DNA of 64,000 nucleotides from Massariosphaeria phaeospora (Eukaryota > Ascomycota > Dothideomycetes > Pleosporales), in assembly GCA_011032825.1 (NCBI GenBank), contig JAADJZ010000018.1:310001-374000 (forward strand). The letters are read 5' to 3'. Position numbers and translations under genes: made by a program. The notes below the pieces were generated by a model. The model saw nothing but the letters and a program-made list of their open reading frames with translations. It had not been told where the DNA came from and made no database searches. Positions 34,269-45,798 of the stretch are shown piece after piece. How positions within the stretch are numbered: the first letter of the stretch is position 1; each line of letters begins with the position of its first letter.

Positions 34269-35167
34269 GGGGTGGGCGTGTCGCGGCGCAAAGGCGGAGG
34301 AGGGTGCGGATTGCTGCGGTTCGGGGAGGTAGCTGAGGGCAGAGGGGGCGTGGGCAATGGGCAGTGGGCAGTGGGCAGGTTGAGCGGTGGGCGGTGGGCT
34401 GGGGCGGTGGAAAGAGGGTGGGGCGCCGGCTAATAAGTCGCAGAAAGCCGGTTTTCGGGCGGTCTGCACCAACAGGCAGCCAATTTCGCGCGACACAGGG
34501 CCCCGAGGCTGGGCGACCGCCCATTGAGCGGCCCTTTGGGGTCCCGCTGCCGCTGCCGCCGCTGCCCATGCCCATTTTTGCGCTCTTTTGCCCGCTGTCT
34601 GTCGCTGTCTGTAGGCCTCTTCTCCTCGCCACATGCCCCCCCGCACACCGCGGCCCTCGCCTGCCTTCCTCGTACTGCTTAGAAAAATGATCCACGCACC
34701 CTCTCAAGCTCAAGATACATACACTCTCTCCAATCTACTCCACAGCCTCCATCTACGTCCCTTTGTCGCACAAGACAACATATGTATTCTAAAACACCAC
34801 ATTACTGCCTAAAAAAGTACAATGCAGTCAGCTTCTGGTCTATGCAAAACTTCTCCCTCCTCCTCTTGATCACAAGCAACAAACTACCATCTGAACATAC
34901 GAGTGAAGAGTCCGCATGTATTTATACCATAGCATTCCCAAGCTTGTATAATACTCAAAGCTAGTTACCTCAACAAAACACCATCCTCGCCAGACTGCAT
35001 CTCAAGCCGCTTCAACCACCACCCAAGGACAGTGATAACCCCAAGTAATGCATATGCAACTGTTCCAGAAATCATACCCACAACTATCACCAAGCCCGCT
35101 CAAGCACACCAGCCGCCAATCAACTCTATACCAATGCGACTTCTCCAGGCAGTCAATGTACTCGCGT
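34269..35167. other. Intergenic; promoter of the HMG gene and a possible membrane-helix exon
   Basis: Holds a GGGCAGTG-type repeat (34351-34379) upstream of the HMG gene. On the minus strand, 35099-34965 can encode AGLVIVVGMISGTVAYALLG and a following helix, discussed under findings. Confidence 0.4.
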
Positions 35168-37197
35168 TCAATCGCTTCGCAGACGCCGTGTTCCCGTATC
35201 GGTACCCTCAACATCCTCTTTCTCTTCCCTCACCATCTTCGCCATGGGACTCCTTCCTCTATCCGATCCAAATGTACCCTGTCTCTTCCTCTTGCCCGCC
35301 AAACCATCCATGTCCTCCAAGTCCGGAAGATTTACTCTCTCCGCCAGCGTAAGGTCGACCGTGTCATTGAAGTTGGAATTGAGCTCTTCGCCCAGCGCAC
35401 TAAACAGCTGTCTCTCCAGTCTTCCCGTGCTATCCATACTCGACAATCCAGCCTTGTGGCCCGGCACGAACGTCGACGCATCGGTTCCGCTTGGAGTCGT
35501 GACATCTTCAACCTGAGGGGATGTTCCAAGAGTGGCGCTGGCAGGTGTGTTATGGGGAGCTTTCTCCTTTTCTTTCCTCGCCGTGGTGTTACTGTCAAAC
35601 GTTGGCAACAGACTCTGATCATGGCGTGTGGCCTGCTCTGCAGTTGCAGGCGAATTGGTTCCGAGGCCTTCTTTCCTCGACTTCACGTCGCCTCCAGCCG
35701 CTGGCGTGTGCGCAGGGCTGACCTTGCTTGCCATCATTTGATGCGGTCGGCCGGAACGGGAGAGGCTCGACACGACTGAAGATGGGTCATGCGTCCAAGA
35801 CGATCCTCGCGTGGAGACGTCAGGATCCCAAGATGTGATACTGCTGCAGTTTGGTACGAAGGAGCCTCGCGCCAGAGTGTGGTCAAAGAAAGGAAAGGGA
35901 GTGGGCACTCGATTTTCTTTGGAGGTCGGAGGGTGATTCTCCTTGTTACTCGAGTAAGAAGAATGATACACGGACGAAGACTTTCGTAGTTCGGTAGCAG
36001 CATACTTTTCAGGAGACTGCTTTGCTAGTGTATTCCGTGTTTCGACATTGAAGTCAGGGTATGATGCGGTGCGCGCGAGTGCAGCAGCTGACTGGCGAGT
36101 AGTGGGTACTCCAGGGGGCCTCATCTTAGAAGGATAGGGGTGTTGGCGTTCGGATCTCTGGCCACTTCCCTCGCCATCTCTGGCTTTCTTTGGTGGACTG
36201 ATGGCTTCAACCAACTGTCCAAGCTGATCATCTCTTAGCGCCACAACTACTTGTCTCTCTCTTTCTTTTCTGGGTCGAATCTCTGCCCATTTGTTGTTGC
36301 TTCCCTGGTCGAAATGAGTGGTAGAGCTGTTCCAATTGTTTCGAGGCTTCGCTGCAACGGGGGACACGAACATAAAGTCAGGCATGGAAACATCGGTTAT
36401 CGAGTTCGAGCTAGTGCGTCTGGTAGACCAGCTGTCCATCATGCTGACATCTTCGAAAGAGTCCCCGGTGAACTCGTTCGAAGAGTCCTCCCAGACGCCG
36501 ACTCTGCCTCGGCCGCCACCTCCAGGCGGCCTGGGAAACCTTCCATATTGAGGCGGTGCATCTGTCCTTCTTCTTGCATATGGTTCGGGGTTGTGCGGCC
36601 TAGCATGTGAAGTGTCGGATGGCTTCGCGATTGGCGACTGTGCTCTTGCTTCTGTAGCATGCTTGCGACTGTGTTCGTATGAAGACTGCAGCGATGAACC
36701 CGCGCTGCGACTGTCGTCGGAAGACGGTAGATACAGGGGGTTCCGAATTGGCCACGAGATGCCTGTTTGCTCTAGAATGTCTGTTCTCGTAAGCATGTCA
36801 CAAGGACTATCAAAAAGAGCACTCTCACACACCTCTTGGTGCATGTTGAAAAGCAAAGCAAACAAGATCGTTGACTGCGCCGAAGTCAATTTCTCCAGGC
36901 CGCTGCAGTTCATTCCCTCTCTCGATCAACTGTTCCGACAGGAGCACCTTGATTCTGCCATTGTTATCCCGCACGTGCCACGCGTTTCGCATGAGGATAT
37001 CACGATGGAACGGCGGAAATCCAAGGCACGGTTTTCGCTGGCTCGTGGTCAACTCTGGATAACCAATTGAACGCTTTTCGTGGACTGCAACGGTGTTAGT
37101 GGCCATCAACTTCCACTGCAATACAAAACAGCTCACCAATCTCCTGGGGCCAGTTCGAAGAGACGTCGTAGAAGTCGTGGCTACGACTCATTAGCAT
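35168..37197 (-). CDS. Unrecognised protein with disordered C-terminus, 635 aa
   Basis: Exons 37197-37137, 37084-36833 and 36762-35168 (introns of 52 and 70 nt) joined in phase. The ATG at 37197 is preceded directly by an in-frame TAG, which fixes the start. The N-terminal 130 residues look folded and conserved (RSIGYPELTTSQRKPCLGF, RNAWHVRDNNGRIKVLLSEQ, GEIDFGAVNDLVCFAFQ). The remainder is Ser/Arg/Pro-rich with short acidic motifs such as GDSFEDVSMMDSW, a PPGGGGRGRVG patch and a KRKR basic signal near the end that suggests nuclear location. I do not recognise the family. The 3' end may be alternatively spliced to a membrane-helix exon (35099-34965). Confidence 0.7.
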
Positions 37198-38138
37198 CTA
37201 GTGCTCCAGTAAAGCCTTATGCCGGTGCCGTGGTCTCACAAGACTCTCGCCCCATCGACGATGACTTGTAGTGTGTATACAACGCGTTGACCCGCTTTCC
37301 GCCGAGATTCGATGAGGGCTGATGGCCTGGCTTTGATTGCCCATGAGTGAAGAGATATACGGAAGGGAGCCGCTGCGGGTAAGGAGGCGATGAAGCATGT
37401 CAACGTAGGCAGTTGGTGACCGTCTAGAAGTAGAACAAGTGTCAGTGGTGCGAGAGGCTGCTGTGTAAAGAGCTGTCTGGCTTACACTCATTCTGCGCAA
37501 CGTAGCAGGACGTCCTGAATTCTTGGATAGGTATGTGTGAGTCTCGGGGAAAGAGGATGACATCCCAGTTATCGTAGCGCATGGCAGGCGAGCACCGGAG
37601 ACACTGTTGCTGCTGACAGGCACCAATGCAGAATTGTGCGGGAGGGAAATGTAGGTGGTAGGTAATTGTTGTCTGTAATTTTTATCGCGATTGCCTTTCC
37701 GCCAAGCGGAAATAGCGCCTATGAGATGAGGAAGGCGCGCCCGTCGGATTATGTCCACCCGGGGCGAACTAACGAGATATGAGAAGATCGTATAAGGCAC
37801 CGGGGTGCAGTAGTAACCAAATACTAAACAAAAGAGTGATGCCAGACGCCCAAGACGCTAAGGTGTCCGATTGGAGCAGATCTACATAGAGAACTGAATC
37901 AAATATGACAAGAGAGACAGAAGAATTCTGAGAGCAGAGTCTAAGATTGGAAACAGTAGTAGTGCCCAGGCCTCATGAATTTGTCTTCAAAATGATTCAA
38001 CCCGCGCCTAGCATTGAAAGCCCCACTCCAGACGCCATGCTAATGGGACGCTCTAGTAAATGTGCGTAAATCGTAGACCGATAGATGCATGAGATTAGCC
38101 GCCAACCGACAGGTGGAAATCGAATGGTACGTAGGGTC
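37198..38138. other. Intergenic, nothing recognised
   Basis: About 0.9 kb upstream of the previous gene. A 200-codon minus-strand ORF at 37198-37800 overlaps the leader region, is Ser/Thr-rich without conserved motifs, and was not accepted. Confidence 0.4.
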
Positions 38139-40332
38139 CTACTGCGAGAATGCGCTCTCTGGACCGCGGGATCCGCCGTCGAAACGATCATACCCCCCCT
38201 GCGGCTGTCCGAGGCCCATGCCATTCATTCTCGAAGCAACTCCGTCCATTTGGCCAGGCATCTCGCTCGGAAGTCCAGGTTGGCCGCCGGCATGGTGCGG
38301 ACCCGCGTTGGGGTGAGCATGCACCGAGTAGGGACTACGAGGATATTAGCCTGAGCCTGTGAGGTAAGATGCCACGAAGACGCTGTAGACGGCAACAACG
38401 CTCTGAACAAACAATAGCAACGCCCAAGAGTAAGAAATGGAAGGCCAAGGCAAATCGTCAAGCACGGAAAAGCAAACATATAGAGTGAACAGCAATCATA
38501 TGCGCACTTTGAAAAAAAGGCAGAAAGCATCCCTCCCGATGACTGATACTAGCTACAATCCAAGTCTCCGACAAGGCCAGTAATGAACCGGTCGGTAGCT
38601 GTTATACAAAGTCCGTTTCTAAAGCCATCCCAAACAGTTGGTTGGGTCGTTCAAACTGTAACTTTTGAATACCACCCAGTGCAAAAATTGAGACCAAATC
38701 GCTTGAGAGTCATGAGGGGGCAATCGTGAAAAGGGGTCATTGAGTAGGCCAACCATGCTGAATCATGGGGAAATCGATGTGCTAGCAAGAGAGAAAGAAT
38801 GTGCTTACTAGAAGAGGAAGTTAGTCAAGTTATCGTATGATCAGTGTGGGAAACCCACCTTCATGGGAGCATAATTGGCGTAAGGGTGCGACGGCTGCAT
38901 GCCCATAGCCATAGGGAAGACGGGTGGGGGTGGGGCAGGGCGGTAAGGGGTACCTGCCGGTCCGGAGTTGTTCTGGCTTCGTCCCCAAGAGAGGCGGACA
39001 CGTGAGTTGCCGATCGGGTATCCTTGCATCTGGTTGATGGCCATCTCGGCAGCGTGTCGCTGGACGAACTGCACGAAGCCACACCCCTTGCCCGGCGGGA
39101 TCTTCACGTACGTGATCTCCCCAAAGCCCTGGAAGAAAGAGCGCAGTTCATCTTCGGTGACGTATCCAGAGAGACCACCAACAAAGACAGTGGTGTTGTT
39201 AGGATCCGTGAACTGATTCATGGGCTGGGGTGTGCCGTAGAAGCCCATGGCGGGACCATTCATGCCGTAGACGCCCATAGGGCCGCCGCCGCCGCCACCA
39301 CCACCTTGCTGATGCATTCCCATGCCGCCGGGACCGCCGGGACCACCAGGACCACCAGGACCACCAGGACCGCCGGGACCGCCGCTCTTGTTCTTCGGTG
39401 TCGCGGTGGAGATGCGCATTGGCCGGTTGCCGCAATACACGCCTTGCATCTCGGTCAAAGCTTTCTGCTGTTCTTGCTCGTCGGTAAACCGAACGAACCC
39501 GTAACCGCGCGACATGCCGGTGATCGGGTCAGACATTATCTTGGCCGACTTGCACGACTTGTACTTGTTCTGAAACAACTGGACCAGTACGAACTCGTTT
39601 ACCTCTGGGCCGAGATCACCGACGAAGATGGAGAACTCGGGACCGCCGTCACGGCTGTCACTATAAGGTCAGCATACACCAGACATTCGTTAGATGGGGT
39701 GTACTAACCTGCGGTCGGCCAGGCCACCGCCCGACGCCCAGTTGAGCTTGAACGGGCGGTTGGAGTTGGGGATCAGCTGACCGTTGAGTTGAAGGGCCTT
39801 GGCAGCAGCCGCGGCAGTGGGGAAATCAACGAAGCAATATCCAGCATTGCTGCTGCGGGTCGTCAGTTAATCGAATGCGCGTGATGTAATTCCACGTATC
39901 GGGGCGCTTACCCGGAGAACTTGTCGCGGATCATCTTGACATTGACCGTTTCGCCCATGTTGAACCAAATGCTGCGGACGAAGTTCTCGTCAATCCAGGG
40001 CTCAAGCTCGCCCATCCTGCAGTATTGTCAGCACAAGAAAAAACATGGCCAATGGCGCCGCGTGAGTCCGGGTGCAACGTTTTCGCGCTGACGTCGCGAC
40101 ACCCGCAATCCGCGTCGCCGCAAGGTGTGAGAGAGCAAGCTTACCACAGCGTGGTCTTGCCGTCACCGCCTGGTTGCTCTTGGGCACCTCCAACCGGCGC
40201 GCCCATGTTGGCTGCTGCGAAACCGCCGCCGTTGCTGTCCATGGGCTGACCGAGGTCGGGCTGTTGAGCCTGGGGGCCTGGCTGCTCGCCGGTGGGCTGG
40301 CCCTGGAAACCGTCGTAATTCTGGAAACTCAT
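38139..40332 (-). CDS. Three-RRM RNA-binding protein (Csx1/NAM8/TIA-1-like)
   Basis: Exons 40332-40145, 40016-39912, 39849-39709 and 39660-38859 are clear. RRM1: TTLWMGELEPWIDENF with NAGYCFVDF. RRM2: FSIFVGDLGPEVNEFVL with RGYGFVRF. RRM3: TTVFVGGLSGYVTEDEL with KGCGFVQF. A GPGGPGG low-complexity linker separates RRM2 and RRM3. Family members bind mRNA or act in splicing and stress-mRNA stability. After AAG at 38859 the frame can read on to a stop at 38841 (VGFPH), giving 417 aa. Alternatively a last exon at about 38335-38139, coding VHAHPNAGPHH to DRFDGGSRGPESAFSQ, may be used after an intron of about 500 nt. The phases do not match directly, so a small exon may be missing from my model. Confidence 0.85.
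39324..39383. repeat. Coding 9-bp repeat (Gly-Gly-Pro units)
   Basis: Tandem GGACCACCA/GGACCGCCG-type units on the plus strand, encoding GGP repeats in the linker of the RRM protein. Confidence 0.8.
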
Positions 40333-42534
40333 TGTCGCTGAGAAAGCAGAGCTGGGGAATGGCCGCGTAGTAGGCAGAGGTGAGGTGATAAGAGTATCAA
40401 GTCTAAGTATGATGATAGAAGGAGGTTCTATATAGACTGTGTTGCAAAGTCGATCAATTAGCGTCGGTGAAACTTTCGTGCAGGACTCCAGGCGGGCGGG
40501 CGAGGTGAGAGAGGCTCGGAACGGCCCCGCCGGCGGGTGGCAGGCTGCACTTACCTCAACACGCAAGGCGCCTGTTCTGTATGTCTATCGCGGGTGGTGA
40601 GGGCGAAGGCTGGCGGAGGCGCGGATCGCTAGCACTGAGAAGAGCAGAGAGCAGCAACGAGGGACACTGCAATCGGAGACGGCAGGAGCAGAAGCAGGAG
40701 CTGGGAGAGTGCTCAGAAACAGCTGCGAGAGAACGCCGGGGCGCCTTTGTCGGTGAGAGCGAGAGAAGGAGTGAGGAGCGAATGAGCGGCGGTGGTCGAG
40801 GATTTAAAGATGAGGAACCGTCGCTCGCGAATCTACCACAGGTCAGTCAGAAGCTGGGAGGCGGCATGTGACCGGGCGAGCCGTAGCACGCTCAACACCA
40901 CGCCTTTGTTGGTCGCAAGCAGCGCGGTCGCCCACGGCGCGCGCTCGCCAGTACCGCGATGGCCAGCACCAGCGCCAGCGCCAGCACCACCGCAGCGCCT
41001 GAAGCAGCGCATCGCAGGCCACGACCTGTAAGCCCGCGCCCAATTGCGATTGCGTGCATGGAGCGCGCCAGATGCGGCTCTGGCGTAGACGCCGCGCAGC
41101 GCAGCGGTCGCACCCACGACCACGGCGCTTGGCGGGCTGCCTGGCGGAAATCGGGACGAGGAGAGCAGGCAGGGCAGGGCAGGGCAGTACGTACAGACAG
41201 CGACAAGCAGAAAGGGCACGATGGCGACAGCCGGGTACCGCAGTGGGCAATGGCAATGGCGCAATTGGAAGCAGAACGCAGGAACCGAACCCCACGCAGG
41301 AAGACAGACAACCGAATGCACCGCGCACACACACACACGCAGGAGCAGCAGCAGCAGCAGCAGCAGCAGCGGGAGAGGTGAGATGCAGGTCGGGTGGAAG
41401 TGAGGAGGGGCGGTCTGGTGGGCGAGGGCGCGACTAAATGGCGAGCGGGCGGGCTCTCTGCGGCTCTCTGCGGGCTGCCCTTACCTCCAAGCGGCGCGCC
41501 GGCCAATCCGGTCAGTCAGGTGGCCACTGGCCACCACGGCAACCTTGGACGGCCTCTTGCACATAATCAAGCGGCCGCTCCAGCGCGCGGCGTCGCAGCC
41601 GGGCGCAGAGTCTGGGGCGCTCGACCACGACCGCGCTCCCGTGCGTTTCTCCTGGAAACAAGCCTTTGGCACGATCGACCTGGCCTCGGGGCAGGGCTGC
41701 CACGCTTGCGATCTGGCCGTCCGCCGCCGCAGATTGGCCAGCCCAGCGTCTCTGCCTGGCCAAAGGCCTCGCCCCCGATCGACGTTGGGGTATTAATAGT
41801 GGCCCTCGCTGCACGAAATGTGACGCGCAGCATGCTGTGGAATGGTCCGCTTCGAGTGCCCTCCGCCCGATCATCGATCCGCCCTGTGACAGGCTGGCGG
41901 GCGCCTGCTTCTCGATACCTAGGTAGCCTTTTGTTTCGCCTCTGGCTGCATGCTGAGGGCGGGGGCACCAGGGGGAAACAATTCGCATCCGCAGCCCGGG
42001 CCGTCTCGCAAACCACAAACCACCACCAGATTACCGTCCCCATACCCATCGTCGCTCGATGCTAGCCCCAGGTACACTAACCCAACCGTCGCCAAACGGC
42101 TTCGCCCCGGCTGGCCTACCAGACATGGCAGCCCATAGCGCGCACCTGGGCAACGGCGTGCGAGAACCATCATTCGTTGGCAGCAGCACTCAGTACCCGT
42201 CTACGTGCGTCGTCGAGGGAGGCGGATCTAATACTGGCGCCCTTGGTACGAGGCATGCCCCCAAGCTAACAGCTTCGTCACAATTAGGTAGCAGCATACT
42301 TGTCTTCTACTGTGCCCGACCTCCATCGCTGGTCTTTGGGTTCGAGTCAATATATCGAGCCCTGCAAGGTGGGTGGAAGGATAGACATGAAACTCGTTGG
42401 ATATCTGTCCCCTTCGCTAATACAACGATAGAAGTTGGTAGTAGATACCACCACAGCGGTCACCCACTTGATGGCACGAACGCACATCTGAAACTCGTTT
42501 CGATCTCGCCCCTCCACACCAGTGTTCACTCCAC
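40333..42534. other. Long GC-rich intergenic region, no gene called
   Basis: About 2.2 kb upstream of the RRM gene and downstream of scytalone dehydratase. Overlapping ORFs up to 223 codons occur on both strands but are Arg/Ala/Pro-rich artefacts. Contains an (AGC)9-type microsatellite (41344-41370). The long GC-rich leader suggests an extended promoter or 5' UTR for the RNA-binding protein. Confidence 0.45.
41344..41370. repeat. (AGC)n microsatellite
   Basis: About nine uninterrupted AGC/GCA units in non-coding DNA. Confidence 0.85.
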
Positions 42535-43167
42535 TCATGCCTTCTCAGGAATGCCGCTTGCCTGCTTTGCTTCGCTGAACGATTCCCGGCCCTCCGCGAA
42601 GACCTTGTCGAAGTCATACTCGAACCATCTGATATCGGGGTTGAGGCCGGCGAATTTCCACTCGCCGTCGACCTTCTTGTACCAGTGCGTGTTGGCGCTG
42701 TGAGCGTGGCCTTTCACGGCCACTGTTGTCTTCGTCTCGTCTGTGTACTTCTGGTGCGGTACACGAAGCTGGTGGTAGCCAATGATCTCGTCGTCCGACA
42801 CCTTCTCCCACTTGGTGCCGCCGATGAAGTGCTGAGTCTTGAGCAGCGGATTTCCAAGCACGGCCGGGTCAGACGCCATAGTGACGAACTCTTCAGCGGG
42901 CATGGCCTCCCAGATCTTGCCGAGGAAAGAACGGTAATCGATTCTCAACGTCGGCGCGATGCACTTCCGTAGACGGTCCCAGTCCTGTATGAACATCAGT
43001 TCGGAAGCCTGGAAGTTGTGATTGCGCTGCGGACCTTGCTATCGTAGCTATCAGCCCACTCGTATACGGCCGTCTGGCAACCTAGTACATCTGTACAAGA
43101 TCAGTATGGCATTAACCAAACATCGAGCAAGATACTCACCCTCGAAGGAAGGGGTCTGCTTGGCCAT
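42535..43167 (-). CDS. Scytalone dehydratase (DHN-melanin biosynthesis)
   Basis: Exons 43167-43140, 43090-43035 and 42984-42535 give 177 aa, the family length. Aligned from memory with the Magnaporthe enzyme (offset five), all key active-site residues are present: Tyr25 and Asp26 in SYD, Tyr45 in RIDYRS, His80 in KTQHF, His105 in RVPHQ, and Ser124 and Asn126 in [10 protein letters not shown]. The enzyme dehydrates scytalone to trihydroxynaphthalene and vermelone to dihydroxynaphthalene, steps towards the cell-wall pigment DHN melanin. No polyketide synthase, naphthol reductase or Cmr1-type regulator is nearby, so it stands alone in this window. The second intron (50 nt) uses an unusual GTCCGC donor. 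Confidence 0.95.
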
Positions 43168-43956
43168 GTTGATCGATGGTGCAGTGTCTGTGTAATGGGG
43201 CAATGCTCAGTGGCACTTTACATCAGTTTGCACAGCAGTCCATGCGTCTTTATATCTGAAGTGCTTTGATGTCTTGAGCTCAAGCCGTCCGGGATACTGC
43301 TTCGGGTCCCCACCATTGCTTCGGAATCCGTGCCACAAGGAGAGCAACGGGCAGGACGGGGCCGGCTCGATTCTGCAACAGCCGGAGTGCATGCGAGCGG
43401 GTGTGCCTGCATCAACAAACTCCAGCGGGGATGCGCGCTGTCCCTGGCCATTCACACCTTGTGTGCACAGACCACTACCTGATTCGGAACCGAACACTGG
43501 GGTTTCCGAGCTCCGCATCAGTTCACCGAAGTGCACCTCTTGTTCATTGACATCCAACGTCTCTGTTACACGGCATCCTCAGTTGTCAGATGCTTGCTGA
43601 ATACGAGTAGCATGCGTCATTCACCCTAGTCGTCACCACTGCTCCTTCCAAGTTAGGAAACAGCCTCAAGTGTAGATCTTGTCAAGAGGAGCATTCAGCA
43701 TACAGATATCAATTTATACCCTTCTCCTAAGGAGACAAAGATTTCCCAGTCTTTCGTCCGTCGCAGTCACTTTCGACCCCAACGATGCAAGCAAATCATC
43801 CCGAGGCCAGCCAGCGAATGGCCGCGTTCGACCCCTGGTGCCCTGCTGCGGAAGGCAGCAAACTGCACCGCCTCGACTTCGCAGACTCACCAACCGCAAT
43901 GTCTCCATCTCTACACCTTCTACTTTCGCATTCTTCGACAGCACGTTTTCTGCACC
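43168..43956. other. Divergent promoter region, nothing else recognised
   Basis: About 0.8 kb between scytalone dehydratase (minus) and the membrane-protein gene (plus). An ORF at 43679-44086 (plus) overlaps the next gene in another frame and is not supported. Confidence 0.4.
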
Positions 43957-45798
43957 ATGCTTATCTTCCTGCTCACATCGTCTCTTCTCGTTCGTCATAG
44001 CAGGTCGTCTGAAGTCCCAACCACAGCCTGGTTTTCCGCCCCCAATTTCCGCAGCACATGGGATCTGCTCGTTTCTTGCGTGTTGACCTTGACAATCTGC
44101 GTTTGGTCCGCCCTCCACCTCAACGTGCCAGGGGAGAACTCGACGTTAACGCAGAGGAATCTGAGAAGAATGAGATGGATATTCTTGGGCATATTTGCGC
44201 CTGAGTTGGTGGTTTCCACCGCCTTCGCCCAGTACCTCACTGCGAAGTGGCTACGCCGCGAGATCCTTGGAGATGTCAAATACCGTACCGCTGAAGTATG
44301 TTGTTGTGTGGATGCGGCTAATTTGAAGAAAGTTGATTGACAGTCATAGGGCACAAATTCGGGTTCGACCTCCAAGGAGCAACTCCAGGAGTGGAGCATT
44401 ACGCAAGCTTACTTTGCCGTCATGGGCGGCATTACCGTCCAGGCGGGTGACTGTGTTGGCAATGACCCCAGACTCAGTCTTAGTCCAGAAGGCATCCGGC
44501 TGCTCTCTTTCCTCGGGCGTCTGCCTGAGATTAAAGAGAGTCAAATCCTCGACAAAAGCAAAGCCGACGGGTTGGCAAAAACCATCGTATGCTTGCAAGC
44601 TGGCTGGATGGTTATTCAGACCTTAGCACGAGTAATCGCCGGCCTCCCAGTCACTTTGTTAGAGATCAACACCATTGGCCATGTCATGTGTGCATTGGTG
44701 CTCTACTTATTATGGTGGAGTAAGCCGCTGGAAATCAAGGATCCCGTCTTGTTACCCCGAGAAGACTGGATGGATCCTTTCCTCTCACTGATGTGGATGT
44801 GCAGTCCCGAAAGCAGCAGCAACGACGACGGCATATCTGAGATGAGATGCATGGCCTATACCCCGCCTTCGCAAAGGGACCTCCTGCGAATTCCGACTGT
44901 CAGACCCCCAGGGGTCCATGATAGGGCCGAATCGGACACTGCACTCGGACGGAACGAGACACACTTTTCCGTCGGATCTACGGGGGCGAGAAACCCTCGC
45001 AAATTTATTGGGCCTCTGGGTGACTTTCAATTAGGATCCCAGGATGACTCTATAACACCCATGTCTCATGCTCACAACGTCAGCTACATACTCTCGGACA
45101 AGGCGGCCACGACGGCTCCAGAACATGAGATTTTCTTCCAGCTCCAGGAATCACATCACGCGCTGCAGCACAGTAGACAATACTGTCGACGAGCATTTCC
45201 CGATTGCAAAGAACGGGACCCTCTTTCAGACTTCGCCGTCAGGCGCTGGCGCAATGCAAATACGCTGGTCGATGACCTCTGGCTTGAGTGCGAGAAACGC
45301 CCGTCCTATATGAACTATTTCTTCACCACATCCACCCTCGGCGTCTTCCTTGGCGAGACGAGCTATCTCGACACCTCTATTTCCAATTTTCTGGGACTCT
45401 CGTATCTCGGGAGTGTAAACATCCACCGAGACCGGCTCAAATCGGTCCTTGCCGTCGCCGGCGCGGCCTACGGCGGGCTCCATGTGGCGGCGTGGAATGA
45501 TTACTTTCCCACAGAAGCCGAGCGTTATGTGTGGATCACATGTTCTGTGGCTATCACTACCTCCGGTATCTCCCTCTGGCTGTATTTTTTCGCAAAAGAA
45601 AAGATCCATGCCCTGGACGTCCTGGGCTCTCGAGTCAGTGAGAAGAAGGCCTTGTCTCGCATAGGTCGATATGTCTTGGCTCCACTCTTCATCCTTGCGC
45701 GCGTCTTCCTCGTGGTGGAAGCCTTCGTCAGTCTCCGCCGGGTTCCTCGCGCTGTGTACCAGACGCCGGAATGGAGCGAGTTCTTCCCTCATCTTTGA
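43957..45798 (+). CDS. Fungal multi-pass membrane protein of unknown function
   Basis: Exons 43957-44295 and 44350-45798 (54-nt intron, GTATGT...TAG) give 595 aa. A hydrophobic N-terminus (MLIFLLTSSLL) is followed by STWDLLVSCVLTLTICVWSALHLNVPG, WIFLGIFAPELVVSTAFAQY, a helix near LLEINTIGHVMCALVLYLLWW (PREDWMDPF follows) and several C-terminal helices, ending VYQTPEWSEFFPHL. This pattern (TxxCSWTxxHLNVP, APExVxxxA, final VPxxVYxxxxW) is common in a large ascomycete family with no assigned function. The start could lie slightly upstream. Its stop codon overlaps the 3' end of the convergent pepsin-like gene. Confidence 0.82.

Noticed and set aside
37198..37800. 200-codon minus-strand ORF upstream of the 635-aa gene
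   Set aside because: Ser/Thr-rich, no motif, and an in-frame TAG separates this upstream sequence from the real start of the downstream gene.
41394..42065. 223-codon plus-strand ORF (with 160-204-codon antisense ORFs)
   Set aside because: Low-complexity composition and mutual overlap; no family similarity seen.
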